Shown: piece by piece, positions 9,911-18,947 of the stretch
Layout: every line of letters starts with the position of its first letter
Position numbering within the stretch: position 1 is the first letter of the stretch
DNA from: an uncultured Bacilli bacterium
GTDB taxonomy: Bacteria; Bacillota_I; Bacilli_A; RF39; UBA660
NCBI GenBank assembly: GCA_934176955.1
Contig: CAKPOS010000003.1
Coordinates: forward strand, 1 to 64,000
Length of the DNA stretch: 64,000 nt
Direction of reading: 5' to 3'
Program-made: the position numbers and the translations under genes
Notes under the pieces: model-generated
What the model was told of the DNA's origin: nothing
The model's input: only the letters and a program-made list of their open reading frames with translations
Database searches by the model: none

Positions 9911-10649
9911 ATAGGCAATATTCAAAAATAAAAGTTACAATTTAGATTAATGGAGTAATTAGAATACTCCATTTTTTTAAAATTTCATTTCTATGCATAT
10001 TAACACCCTCGTACTTATTCATTTCTTCTTTAGAATAGACAACACTTTTTTATATTCTTTTGTAATATATTTAACTTTAGTTTTTACATTCTTCCTTGTT
10101 AAGTGTTCCATAACTTTTATACAAATTTGTCTTGTAAAAGTAACATTCCATTCCATAATTTTTCAAGTTTTAATAATTCCTACATAACCCCATTAATAGT
10201 TCAGTTGCAAAATAATTGTTCTGTTTCAAAATGTGAATCAGTATATGATTTATCTTCTATAATTTTTTTAATATCAGTTTCAAGTTCAGGATAAATTACT
10301 GTAATCTTTTTTTCTTTCACACTTATTTTTATTAGTCTTAATTTCAAGATTATTTTTTACTATCAGATGGTATTTTCTTACAGATTTTCTGCGACCATTA
10401 ATTTTACTAGCAATTGCAGAAATGCAATGTCGGCCAACAACTAATACTAAAGCATCTATTTATCTTATTTTAGATTCATGATTTTTTTTCATTTTTTATA
10501 CTTTCAATTTGATTTTTATGAAATTTTTCTAATTTTTGTGATATACCCATATTAACAATTTCCTACTGCATTTTTTTAATTTTAACAACAGTTTACAAAG
10601 TTGTTTTTATTTCGTCAAATTGTAACTTTTATTTTTGGATATTGCCTAT
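9911..10649 (-). mobile_element. Degenerate insertion sequence with 33-bp inverted repeats
   Basis: Outer ends 9911-9943 and 10617-10649 are reverse complements with one mismatch (ATAGGCAATAT.CAAAAATAAA...). Minus-strand translation gives broken pieces such as CISAIASKINGRRKSVRKYH and IYPELETDIKKIIEDKSYTD, interrupted by stops and frame changes. The second piece resembles the PELL..IE.LVEP.T.GDP region of ISAzo13-like DDE transposases; that assignment is tentative. A possible 3-bp duplication (GAA) flanks the element. It is too short for an intact transposase, so it is a dead copy. Confidence 0.65.
9950..9978 (+). terminator. Rho-independent terminator after bceB
   Basis: ATGGAGTA (9950-9957) pairs perfectly with TACTCCAT (9965-9972) and is followed by a run of T. 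It lies just inside the insertion-sequence left end, so the element now supplies the terminator of the bce operon. Confidence 0.75.
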
Positions 10650-10680
10650 AGAACTTTATTATTTAAATAAGATATAATGA

Positions 10681-10738
10681 AAATCACATCTAAAAATATA
10701 GATGCGATTTATTAGAGTCATTGATTTTTGAAGAACCA
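10681..10738. repeat. Solo end of a second repeat family (related to 60070-60238)
   Basis: AAATCACATCTA and TAGATGCGATTT form a hairpin, followed by GAGTCATTGATTTTTGAAGAACCA. The same order (AAATCAC hairpin, then GACCCACCTAATTTTGAAGAACA) forms the right end of the small element at 60070-60238. Only one end is seen here. It sits directly after the 3' end of the minus-strand ABC operon and may act as its terminator. Confidence 0.45.
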
Positions 10739-10742
10739 TTTT

Positions 10743-11534
10743 TTAGTAGGTTTTAATTAGAATTTTTTCAATATAGTTAATCAATAGATACATAAGATAG
10801 GATACAATCATTAATATAATAATACCAGTAATTACTAAATCTAAATTAAATACTTGAGAACCATACATGATTAAATATCCGATGCCTTCTTTGGATACCA
10901 GTAGTTCTCCCATAATGATGCCAATTAAAGACATACTAACATTAATTTTTAAGCTAGAAATAATAGTAGGGTAGTTACTAGGAATAATTAAGTATTTTAA
11001 AATTTGAAATTTACTTGCTTTAAATGATTTTAATAATTTTATTTTATTTTTATCAGTAGCATTAAATCCATTATATACAGTAATAATAGTAATAATTAAA
11101 GAAATTAGTAGGGACATTACGATAATGGATTTTGTATTTGCTCCTACCCAAATAATCAAGATGGGGCCTAATGATACTTTAGGTAGAGAATTAAAGATGG
11201 TGAGATAAGGATCAATAACATTAGCAATAAATGGATTATACCATAAAAGAATAGCAATCAAAATTCCTAAAATTGTGCCTATACTAAAACTCAGTAATGT
11301 TTCATAGACTGTTACAAAAATATGATGAATAAGATGATTATTATAGTATAAATCAATAATTGTTTTTAAGACATTTTTAGGAGAAGAAGTAATAAAAGAA
11401 TTAATCATATTATTGTCTACTAATCCTTGCCATAGAATTATCAGAAAAAGAAAAATAAAGATTTGACTAAATAGAATTAGAAATTTATTTTGTCTAATTT
11501 TTTTTAAGTATTTTTGATAACCTTCAGACTTCAT
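10743..11534 (-). CDS. SsuC/TauC-type ABC importer permease
   Basis: Protein of 263 residues with about six membrane helices and the binding-protein-dependent permease signature around GIIMGELLVSKEGIGYLI and SLPKVSLGPILIIWVG. The start at 11534 (MKSEGYQKYL) is chosen because it overlaps the ATPase stop by 11 bp; the frame is open further upstream only inside the ATPase gene. It belongs to the nitrate/sulfonate/thiamine-precursor importer family. With ATPase and binding protein it forms a three-gene operon. The substrate cannot be set from sequence alone. Confidence 0.85.
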   Translation of the reverse strand: MKSEGYQKYLKKIRQNKFLILFSQIFIFLFLIILWQGLVDNNMINSFITSSPKNVLKTIIDLYYNNHLIHHIFVTVYETLLSFSIGTILGILIAILLWYNPFIANVIDPYLTIFNSLPKVSLGPILIIWVGANTKSIIVMSLLISLIITIITVYNGFNATDKNKIKLLKSFKASKFQILKYLIIPSNYPTIISSLKINVSMSLIGIIMGELLVSKEGIGYLIMYGSQVFNLDLVITGIIILMIVSYLMYLLINYIEKILIKTY

Positions 11535-12276
11535 GGTCGAACACTTCCCATATTTTTTGATAATACTGATGGAATTCTTTAGCCATTCTATTTTGAATTG
11601 GACCAAACGTATCTTGAAGAGTGATATCAAATATTTTTTTCACTTTTGCTGGACGTTTAGAAAGAACAATTACTTGGTCTGAAAAGGCAATGGCTTCTTC
11701 GATGTCGTGGGTAATAATAATCACCGTTTTTTTCTCTTTTTTGATAATTTTATAAACATCATCAGATACACGAAGTCTAGTTTCAAAATCTAAAGCTGAA
11801 AATGGTTCATCCAACAATAAGATGTCAGGATCTGTAGCTAATGTTCTGATTAAAGCAACTCTTTGTTTCATACCACCAGATAAATTAGCAGGATAACTAT
11901 AGATAAAATCTTTTAGTCCATAATTATTTAAAAGAGAGATAACTTTCTCTTTTTTTTCTTTTGTGAGTTCTTTTTTGATTTTTAATCCCAATAGACAGTT
12001 ATCTAAAATATTTAGCCAAGGAAATAAGCAGTCATTTTGAAACATATAGCCTATTTTAGGAATTTTTTCTTGAAATTGAATTTCTCCTTTTGTCTTTTCT
12101 TCAAGAGAACCAATAATGTTTAAAAGTGTCGATTTACCACAGCCAGATGGACCAATGATTGCGGTAATACTTTTTTCCATTAAAGGGAAACTAACATTAT
12201 CAATCGCAAGGATTTCTTTTTCTTTGGTATAATAGGTTTTGGATAAATCTTTCACTTCTAGAATTTTTTTCTTCAT
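11524..12276 (-). CDS. SsuB/TauB-type ABC importer ATPase
   Basis: Protein of 250 residues: Walker A GPSGCGKST, Q-loop YMFQNDCLFPW, signature LSGGMKQRV, Walker B ILLLDEPFSALD, H-loop IITHDIEEAI. These are the classic features of the nitrate/sulfonate/taurine/HMP importer ATPases. Its ATG overlaps the stop of the binding-protein gene by four bases. Because the binding-protein gene is split by an insertion, this importer is probably inactive or poorly expressed unless the element is excised. Confidence 0.9.
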   Translation of the reverse strand: MKKKILEVKDLSKTYYTKEKEILAIDNVSFPLMEKSITAIIGPSGCGKSTLLNIIGSLEEKTKGEIQFQEKIPKIGYMFQNDCLFPWLNILDNCLLGLKIKKELTKEKKEKVISLLNNYGLKDFIYSYPANLSGGMKQRVALIRTLATDPDILLLDEPFSALDFETRLRVSDDVYKIIKKEKKTVIIITHDIEEAIAFSDQVIVLSKRPAKVKKIFDITLQDTFGPIQNRMAKEFHQYYQKIWEVFDHEV

Positions 12277-12989
12277 GAATGAAAGTTGGTTGTGTCAATT
12301 AAATCTTGATAAGGGGCATAAGTATCTAGTAATCCAGCGGAAATAATAATATCTTGAATGTGTTTCCATTCTTCTTCATGAATTGAAATATCTTTTTTCC
12401 AAGCATCACCTTTTTTGTATTCATCAACAATGGAGATAAGGTCATTTAATGCCGTATTAGGGAAATAATCAATAATATGGTTCGCAATAGTTTTAGCATC
12501 TTCTTTTTCGGCATACTTTAATGCTTTATCAATAGCTTTTGAAAATCCTTTAATAATTTCTGGATTTTTTTCGATATAACTTTTTCTAGCATTATATGCA
12601 GTATAAGGAACTTCTCCTCCTAAGGCACCTAAGTAGGCTACAGTGTATCCTAAGTTTTGCTTAGATAATTCTAAGGCATTTGGTTCAAATAAAGTAACAA
12701 AATCTCCTGTTCCTCCAATGAAAGCTCCTGACATTGCAGAGAAGGCAATAGAAGTATCTATGGTTAAGTCTTTTTTAGGATCAATGCCATTTTCTTTTAA
12801 GGTATATTCTAAAGTCATCTCGGGCATTCCTCCTTTTCTACCTCCTATAATATGTTTTCCTTTTAAATCATTTAAAGTAAAATTATCTATTTTTGTTCTT
12901 GATACAATGAAAGAGCCATCTCTTTTCGTTAAGCCTGCAAAAGTCTTGGGATAATCTTTTTCTCCCTTGTTGTAAACATAGGTTGTTGC
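12273..12989 (-). pseudogene. 3' part of split NMT1/THI5-like substrate-binding protein gene
   Basis: Minus-strand coding from about 12989 downward reads ATTYVYNKGEKDYPKTFAG..., then the conserved IIGGRKGGMPEMTLEYTL segment, and ends four bases into the ATPase gene. It lacks a start, signal and the first lobe. The missing part is at 19736-20032. Joining the two pieces with one copy of TTGTTGC gives 1,002 bp, or 333 residues in frame, the usual length of NMT1-family binding proteins. An internal ATG at 12827 is not a credible start. As it stands the gene is interrupted. Confidence 0.85.
12983..12989. other. Left junction core (att-like) of the intervening element
   Basis: TTGTTGC occurs here and again at 19741-19747, exactly where the two halves of the binding-protein gene break off. 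A short identical core is what a serine integrase leaves at attL and attR. An inverted repeat, ATAGGTTGTTG (12978-12988) against CAACAACCTAT (19729-19739), also spans the junctions, so a transposon-type boundary cannot be excluded. Confidence 0.65.
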
Positions 12990-13107
12990 GTTTGAAAGAA
13001 AATTTTTAAGATTATCGATTGAAAATCTATTTTGGGGAAATATTGCATTGACGTTTCGTTTGGAACTTTTTGTGCTATAATTTTATTAGATTAATGGGAG
13101 GGATATA

Positions 13108-14865
13108 ATGGCAAAGTTGGAATGGAATTTACAAGAAATTATTATTGATAATCAATCATTTTATGAGGAAATAAATGAAGTAAAACAATTGTTGGAAGAG
13201 GTTAAAAAATATAAAAGTACTGATTTAGATTCTAACTTATTATTAAATTTGTTAGATAGGAAATGGAATATAAAAGAAATTTGTAATAATATTTTGATTT
13301 ATGGTTCTTTAATGTATTATAAAAACGTGAATGATGATGAATGTGTTAAGTTAAAAAGAGTAGCAGAAGAATTTACTAATGATGTAAATATGGCATTGAA
13401 ATTTATTGATAGAAAAATATTAGATTTAGGGGTTGAAAAAGTTTCTCATTTTATTGTAGAAAATCCTAAATTAGGGATTTATCAATTAGCACTACATGAT
13501 TTGTTTCGACTTGAAGGACATATACAGTCAGATGAAATAAATAAAAAGATAAAAGAGAATAATGATAAGATAAATGAGCAATTGAGTATGTATAATAAAT
13601 TGCTTAGTAATATGGAATATGGAAGGATAAAAATAGATGGTAAGGAAATGAAAATAACATCGTCTAATTTTGCTAAATATATTTCCTCTAGGAACAGAAA
13701 TACGAGAAAGCAAGCGTATTTTTCTGTGAATCATGCTTTTTTTAAGAAAAGGGATAGTTTTGCTAGTTTATTAAATCAAATTTATGGTTGCAGAATAGAA
13801 AATGCTGTTTTGGAAAAATATCGTTCTGTTTTAGAAAAAATATTATTTGAAGAAAATATTTCCTCTGAAATAATTAATAAATTAATTCAATCAGTAAATC
13901 ATAATTTAAGTCTTATCCAGCAATATTTGAAAATTAAATCTGATTTCCTTGAGATAGAAGAACCTCATTTATATGATTTTGGAGTTCCATTAGATGATAA
14001 TGTAAAAATAAAGTATTCATTAGAAGAAGCAAAAGAGATAGTTTTGAATGCATTAGAACCTTTAGGGGGAGAGTATATTGAAGCAGTGAAAATATTATTT
14101 GATGGTCATATTGATGCTGAGTTAAATGAAAATAAGCATCAGTCGATAACTTTTTCTTGGAATACTTATTCTTTTCTGAATTTTAGAGGTTCCTATATTG
14201 ATTTAAAAAATATGATTCATGAAATAGGGCATATTGTTAACTACTATTTTTCAAAAAATGAACAACCATTTATATATGAGGATAGTACAATATTTGTTGG
14301 AGAGATAGCTTCTATAGTAAATGAAATTTTATTGAATAGATATTTGGCTAAAAATGCAAGTACTAAAGCAGAAAAAATATTTTATTTAAGTAAAGAAATA
14401 GAGAATTATTTTTCATCAGTATTTAAACAAACAATGTATACTGAATTTGAAAATGATTTATATAAAATTAAAATGAAATCTGAATTAACATCAGAGGTTT
14501 TATGTGAAAGATATGCTCGTATTATAAGAAAGTATTATGGAGATAATGTAATTTATGATGAAATAACTAATATTGAATGGACTCGACTTGGACATTTGTA
14601 TAGATGGAGCTATTATCCCTATAAATATGCAACTGGATTATTGATGGCGAGTGTGGTTGTAGATTCTTTGATTGATAGAAAGACATTGTCAAAAGAAGAT
14701 TATATTAAATTTTTATCAGCAGGTAGTAGTCAATATTCATTAGATTTGTTGAAAATAATTCATATTGATTTGATTAATACTAATGTTATAGAGTCAGGAT
14801 TTAATGTAATGAAAGAGGATATAAAGAAACTACAAAAAGTTTTAGATAGTGTAAAATTTTATTGA
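13108..14865 (+). CDS. M3-family oligoendopeptidase (PepF-like)
   Basis: Protein of 585 residues with ribosome-binding site GGGAGG and a -10 hexamer TATAAT at 13076-13081. The zinc motif HEIGH is at 371-375, preceded by RGSYIDLKNMI and followed by the third-ligand region EIASIVNEILL. The N-terminal helical part and the length fit oligoendopeptidase F, which cleaves short peptides in the cytoplasm. No signal peptide. Its last six codons and stop (DSVKFY) are supplied by the left inverted repeat of the element at 14845, so the original C-terminus may have been altered. It is the first gene of the intervening element. Confidence 0.85.
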   Translation: MAKLEWNLQEIIIDNQSFYEEINEVKQLLEEVKKYKSTDLDSNLLLNLLDRKWNIKEICNNILIYGSLMYYKNVNDDECVKLKRVAEEFTNDVNMALKFIDRKILDLGVEKVSHFIVENPKLGIYQLALHDLFRLEGHIQSDEINKKIKENNDKINEQLSMYNKLLSNMEYGRIKIDGKEMKITSSNFAKYISSRNRNTRKQAYFSVNHAFFKKRDSFASLLNQIYGCRIENAVLEKYRSVLEKILFEENISSEIINKLIQSVNHNLSLIQQYLKIKSDFLEIEEPHLYDFGVPLDDNVKIKYSLEEAKEIVLNALEPLGGEYIEAVKILFDGHIDAELNENKHQSITFSWNTYSFLNFRGSYIDLKNMIHEIGHIVNYYFSKNEQPFIYEDSTIFVGEIASIVNEILLNRYLAKNASTKAEKIFYLSKEIENYFSSVFKQTMYTEFENDLYKIKMKSELTSEVLCERYARIIRKYYGDNVIYDEITNIEWTRLGHLYRWSYYPYKYATGLLMASVVVDSLIDRKTLSKEDYIKFLSAGSSQYSLDLLKIIHIDLINTNVIESGFNVMKEDIKKLQKVLDSVKFY

Positions 14866-15449
14866 CTGAATTGATACTAGCATGCTAACCCTCGTAGGAG
14901 GGCCAGTCTTGTAAGGTTATCTTCAGAATATAACATTAGCACATTAGAATAAGAGGAGTTAAATATGTCAAAATTTAATTCTTCTTTTTTTCAATATCAC
15001 TTGTTCATTATTTTTGTAAGATTTTAAATATAATCCTAGTATATTTATTCCATTTGCTTTGTATTCCTGTAGTTTTATTAATTTTTGTATTTTTCTTTTG
15101 GAATAAGATTTTGGTTCATATGAAAAACACTTAGCAACATTATGTGATATATGAGATTTAAAAGTTTCTTTAAGAATTTCAAGAACAGATTCTTTAATAT
15201 TTTCTTCAAGATTAATCATCATGTTTTGATATTTTTTATCAGGATTAACTGTGAATAAAATTTCAATAAAATCATCAGTAATATTTGACACTATTTTGTT
15301 TAATTTTATTTTTAATAAATGTTTTGCTTCTTTTTCTAAAAAATATGCTCATATATACATATGAGAATTTCATTTACTATTTTTGGATTATAGTAATTTT
15401 AACACAAGTTATCTTTTTTTTTGTACAGTCAAAACAATTTTACACTATC
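14845..15449. mobile_element. GATAGTGT-family repeat element, copy 1 (605 bp)
   Basis: Ends are GATAGTGTAAAATTTTATTG on the left and the reverse complement of GATAGTGTAAAATTGTTTTG on the right. The left part has a CCCTC-GTAG-GAGGG hairpin, then a long stem (AAGAGGAGTTAAAT against ATTTAATTCTTCTT, G-U pairs allowed) followed by T-run, which should act as a terminator. The right part has GAGAACTTC-like and T-rich hairpin DNA. This is the longest copy and carries a minus-strand frame of 107 codons. Closely related copies lie at 16598 and 53745. Confidence 0.8.
14968..15291 (-). CDS. Small protein carried by the repeat element
   Basis: A 107-codon frame inside repeat copy 1: basic, helical, ending in KKRRIKF. 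No known domain is recognised. The repeat copy at 53745 retains broken pieces of the same sequence, and the copy at 16598 has lost it. It may be a relic of the element's own mobility gene or a passenger. No good ribosome-binding site is seen, so expression is doubtful. Confidence 0.35.
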   Translation of the reverse strand: MSNITDDFIEILFTVNPDKKYQNMMINLEENIKESVLEILKETFKSHISHNVAKCFSYEPKSYSKRKIQKLIKLQEYKANGINILGLYLKSYKNNEQVILKKRRIKF

Positions 15450-15515
15450 AAAAAATAAAGATGATTTGGAATTATAAAAAATGTGTTATAATATTCAGTC
15501 AAAGAGGTGGTTTCT

Positions 15516-16577
15516 ATGAGAAAAGAACCTACTGATAATTATATTGATTTTGCATTATTAGGAAATAATATATATGATATTAATTTTATGAATTATTTAT
15601 TTAAATCACAGAATGTTAATTCTTATTATTGCAACAAATATAAAATATGTGATGATAAACAAGAAAATTTATTAAAGAGTATTGCATATTATTTTGGTAC
15701 AAGAGGTCCTTTACTAATTGATGATAAAGGTCTAAGAAAAATATTTGATGATAACGAAATACCTAAAACATCAAAATTGCCTAATTTATCTTCAGAAGAT
15801 ATAATCAATCAGATCGACGTTTGTTTAAAATGTGATGCAGTTTATGTATGTAATTCAAATGGTAAATTAGATGAATATACGATGTTTATATTAGGATATT
15901 TAATGGCAATGGAACAAGAAATTTTCTTTTGGAATGATATAGATGAATCAGAGTGGTTAATGTCGTGTATTTCTAAAAAGAATAACAATGGTTATAAAGA
16001 AACTGTACAATTCCCTTTAGAAATAATCAGAACTTTTGCTTATCCATATTTATTTAAAAAACAAAAATTAGAATTACCAGCAGGAACATATGGTGAAATA
16101 ATAGTTGATGATGAAGGAAATATAGGTGTAGATAGAAATATAGAATTTAATTTGCAAGTAAAAAATGAAGAAAATGAAGAAAATACAATTTCATTGTTAG
16201 GTAGTTTAAGAAAACAATTAATATCTATTAAAGAAAAAGCTTTGCAATTAGAAGAAACTGGATGTAAGGTTTTAGCTCCTAAATTATCAAATGTTAAAAC
16301 CAATGAAAATGGATTTATAATTTTTGAGGATGATGTTAGTGATAATCCTATTGTAATAGAATCAGATTTTATTGAAAATTGTTTAAAATCTGAAGGTATT
16401 ATTGTTTGCGATAAAGATGGTTATGTAGGAAATACTGTTATGTTTGAAATAGGATATTTATTAGCAAAAAAGAAAAATATAGAATTCATTGAAGAGCCTA
16501 ATGAACAATGGTTAAGAGATGTTGTTGATTATTTCTCAAAGTTAAATGATAAATTACATTTATTCAAATCCAAATAA
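15516..16577 (+). CDS. Tandem nucleoside 2-deoxyribosyltransferase-like protein
   Basis: Protein of 353 residues. The start at 15516 is chosen for the AGAGGTGG ribosome-binding site. Two copies of the deoxyribosyltransferase-like fold are visible. Domain 1 has CDAVYVCNSNGKLDEYTMFILGYLMA; domain 2 has EGIIVCDKDGYVGNTVMFEIGYLLAKK. The second keeps the glutamate of the EIGYA motif (Glu311), while the first has Ile125 at the equivalent place. Domain 1 is therefore probably non-catalytic and domain 2 possibly active on a nucleoside or nucleotide. It is bracketed by two repeat elements within the intervening element. A defence or nucleotide-sensing role is inference only. Confidence 0.65.
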   Translation: MRKEPTDNYIDFALLGNNIYDINFMNYLFKSQNVNSYYCNKYKICDDKQENLLKSIAYYFGTRGPLLIDDKGLRKIFDDNEIPKTSKLPNLSSEDIINQIDVCLKCDAVYVCNSNGKLDEYTMFILGYLMAMEQEIFFWNDIDESEWLMSCISKKNNNGYKETVQFPLEIIRTFAYPYLFKKQKLELPAGTYGEIIVDDEGNIGVDRNIEFNLQVKNEENEENTISLLGSLRKQLISIKEKALQLEETGCKVLAPKLSNVKTNENGFIIFEDDVSDNPIVIESDFIENCLKSEGIIVCDKDGYVGNTVMFEIGYLLAKKKNIEFIEEPNEQWLRDVVDYFSKLNDKLHLFKSK

Positions 16578-16597
16578 AATCGTTGTAAAATTTTACC

Positions 16598-16945
16598 GAT
16601 AGTGTAAAATTTTATTGACTGAATTAACGCTAGAATGCTAACCCTCTTAGGGCTAGTCTTGTAAGGCTATCTTCAGAATATAACATTGGCACATTAGAAT
16701 AAGAGGAGTTAAATATGTCAAAATTTAATTCTTCTATTTTCATATTATAAAAATATCCTTCCTATACTTTGTTTGGCTATACTAATTATGTCATACTTTT
16801 TACTTTATCAGTCATAAAGTTTAACATAACCTTCTAAAAAATATGGTAATATATACATATGAGAACTTCCTTTACTATTTTTGGCTTATAGTACTTTTAA
16901 CACGAAGTTCTCTTTTTTGTACAGTCAAAACAATTTTACACTATA
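16598..16945. mobile_element. GATAGTGT-family repeat element, copy 2 (348 bp)
   Basis: Same orientation and nearly the same ends as copy 1, with the internal frame deleted. The left hairpin is CCCT-CTT-AGGG, a different length from copy 1 but still paired. The right part holds GAGAACTTC and GAAGTTCTC arms, with TACTAT/ATAGTA nested inside, followed by TTTTTT. Such MITE-like copies lack any transposase and depend on one elsewhere. Confidence 0.8.
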
Positions 16946-17015
16946 AAGGTTTTACTAATGGTTGACAAAGAGAGAAAAAAAGAGTAGAATATAAAGCCAA
17001 GTTTGGGGGATGGCT

Positions 17016-17702
17016 ATGGATAAAATGATAAAAAAAATAAGTATTTTTCTATTATCTTTCATGATTATTCTTTTAATGATTGTAGTTTTTGTTGATAATG
17101 ATAGTTTAAACGCTTTATTTATTGATTACAGTAATCAACTTTCTGTAGATGAAGTAGGGGTACTTAATGTAGACTACGATAAGGTAGTTTATCAAGATAC
17201 GAATGTTACTAGTGTTGCGAATACAACATCAACCGCTAGTGTCGTTAAAACAGCTAATTCTACTGTTTCTGAAGGATGGGCATGGCCTACTGATGGAGGA
17301 TATACGATTACTACTTATTTTAGTGCAGGACATAAAGCTTTAGATATTTTTAAAGGATATGGAACAAATATCTATGCAGTTAATAATGGAGTTGTTACTA
17401 TGATAAAAGCTGGTTGTATAGCAGGAAATTTAGCTTGTAATGGTAAAGGAGGAAATTATGTTGTGATTAAGCATAATACTTCTAATTATTATACCGTGTA
17501 TATGCATTTAAAAGATATTCATGTAAAAGTAGGAGATACCGTTTCAAAAGGACAAGTGATTGCTTCTATGGGAAATACAGGAAATGTTATTCCTGTACCT
17601 ACAGCCACTGCTCCTTATTTAGGAACACACCTACATTTCTGTTTATATATTGGAGAGCCTTACCGAGGAGGATATGCAGTAAATCCTATGCGATTATACT
17701 AG
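17016..17702 (+). CDS. M23-family cell-wall peptidase, membrane-anchored
   Basis: Protein of 228 residues. The start at 17016 follows TTGGGGGA; an ATG six bases earlier overlaps that site. A hydrophobic segment at about 5-27 anchors or exports the protein. The zinc ligands are seen in GHKALDI and in the final THLHF motif, with YMHLKDIHVKVGDTVSKGQ between them, as in lysostaphin-type endopeptidases. Role: cutting peptidoglycan cross-links outside the cell. In a mobile element such an enzyme often helps DNA transfer through the wall, but no conjugation genes are seen here. Confidence 0.85.
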   Translation: MDKMIKKISIFLLSFMIILLMIVVFVDNDSLNALFIDYSNQLSVDEVGVLNVDYDKVVYQDTNVTSVANTTSTASVVKTANSTVSEGWAWPTDGGYTITTYFSAGHKALDIFKGYGTNIYAVNNGVVTMIKAGCIAGNLACNGKGGNYVVIKHNTSNYYTVYMHLKDIHVKVGDTVSKGQVIASMGNTGNVIPVPTATAPYLGTHLHFCLYIGEPYRGGYAVNPMRLY

Positions 17703-17749
17703 CATATTCTCCTTTTTCCTTCATATTTCTATTATAGGAGGAAAAACTA

Positions 17750-18862
17750 ATGGATATTCAAGAAGAAATCAGAAAAGGAAAAAGTATTCATGATTTAGCT
17801 TTAAGGGTAACTTATTATGCTAGAGTCAGTACTGAACATGAAGAACAATCTACTAGCATCGTAAATCAATTAGATTATTTTTCACGATATATTCAAAATC
17901 ATGCACATTGGTTCTTTGTTCCTGGCTATGTCGATGAAGGAATTAGTGGTAAAGCAGTTGAAAAAAGAGAGAGCTTTTTAAAAATGATAGAAGATGGAAA
18001 AAAACATCACTTTGATTTAATTTTAACTAAAAGTGTTTCCAGATTTGCCAGAAATACGATAGATAGCATTTATTATACAGAAAGCCTTCTTCAACAGGGA
18101 ATTGGTGTCTTTTTTTTAAATGATAATATTAATACCTTTTATTCTGACAGCGAATTTCGACTTACCTTAATGGCAAGCATTGCTCAAGATGAGTTAAGAA
18201 AATTATCAGAAAGTGTAAAATTTGGTTTGCGGCAATCGATTGAAAGAGGTATTGTTTTAGGAAATAACAATTTACTTGGCTATCAAAAAGAAAAAGGGAA
18301 ATTAGTTATCTGTTCAAACGAAGCAAAAATTGTTCAAGATATTTATCAGTGGTTTTCTACTGATAAATATAATTACCGAGAAGTTTCTAAATTTGTATTT
18401 GATAAATATCAAAAGAAATTAGATAGCACAGGAATTAAAAGAATACTAATGAATTATAAGTATAAAGGATATTACTGTGGAGGAAAAACTAAAGTGATTG
18501 ATTATAAAAAGAATAAAAGGAAAAATATAGAAAAAGAAAATTGGATAATTTATCCCGATTATTCAAATATTCCTCCTATTGTTGATGAAACTACTTGGAA
18601 TAAGGTTCAAGAAATTATTAGAAAAAGAAAAAAAACAAGAACCAAGAACTTAGTAAGTATTTTTTGTATGAAACATCAAAGAACTTTTTTATGCAAGAAA
18701 AAGAAATATAAGGATACCTGTTACTTTTATTACTATTGTCCAAAATGCTGTTCTTTCCCCTTAAATTTCTTAGAAAAAATATGGCATATTTATCCCTTTT
18801 CAAAGATATGGGTATATCCAAAAGAAGATGATTATTTATTAAAAGTGTTTAGGTGTAAATAA
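17750..18862 (+). CDS. Serine recombinase (large resolvase/integrase family)
   Basis: Protein of 370 residues with ribosome-binding site AGGAGG. The catalytic Ser27 lies in YYARVSTEHE; KSVSRFARNT and the long E helix ending in SESVKFGLRQ complete the resolvase domain (about 18-165). A Recombinase domain follows (GYQKEKGKLVICSNEAKIVQ). The C-terminus has a partial zinc ribbon (CMKH...C...YYYCPKCC) and stops early compared with the usual 450-550 residues, with little or no coiled coil. It is the obvious candidate for inserting and removing the surrounding element. Whether the short form is active cannot be judged from sequence. Confidence 0.85.
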   Translation: MDIQEEIRKGKSIHDLALRVTYYARVSTEHEEQSTSIVNQLDYFSRYIQNHAHWFFVPGYVDEGISGKAVEKRESFLKMIEDGKKHHFDLILTKSVSRFARNTIDSIYYTESLLQQGIGVFFLNDNINTFYSDSEFRLTLMASIAQDELRKLSESVKFGLRQSIERGIVLGNNNLLGYQKEKGKLVICSNEAKIVQDIYQWFSTDKYNYREVSKFVFDKYQKKLDSTGIKRILMNYKYKGYYCGGKTKVIDYKKNKRKNIEKENWIIYPDYSNIPPIVDETTWNKVQEIIRKRKKTRTKNLVSIFCMKHQRTFLCKKKKYKDTCYFYYYCPKCCSFPLNFLEKIWHIYPFSKIWVYPKEDDYLLKVFRCK

Positions 18863-18947
18863 ATATTTTTTTGCTAAATCATTTTACAAAACACTCAATA
18901 TAGTGTTATAATGTTTAAAGTTATTGGAAGGTATTGGTGAAGTGAAT

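Noticed and set aside
9993..10294. Two short plus-strand frames
   Set aside because: They are antisense to transposase fragments inside the dead insertion sequence and have no ribosome-binding sites.
12273..12827. A stand-alone 184-residue gene starting at 12827
   Set aside because: The frame stays open with conserved binding-protein sequence up to the junction at 12989, so this is the 3' part of a split gene and not a separate one.
13048..13053. TTGACG as the -35 of the M3 peptidase promoter
   Set aside because: It is 22 bases from the TATAAT, too far; only the -10 was kept.
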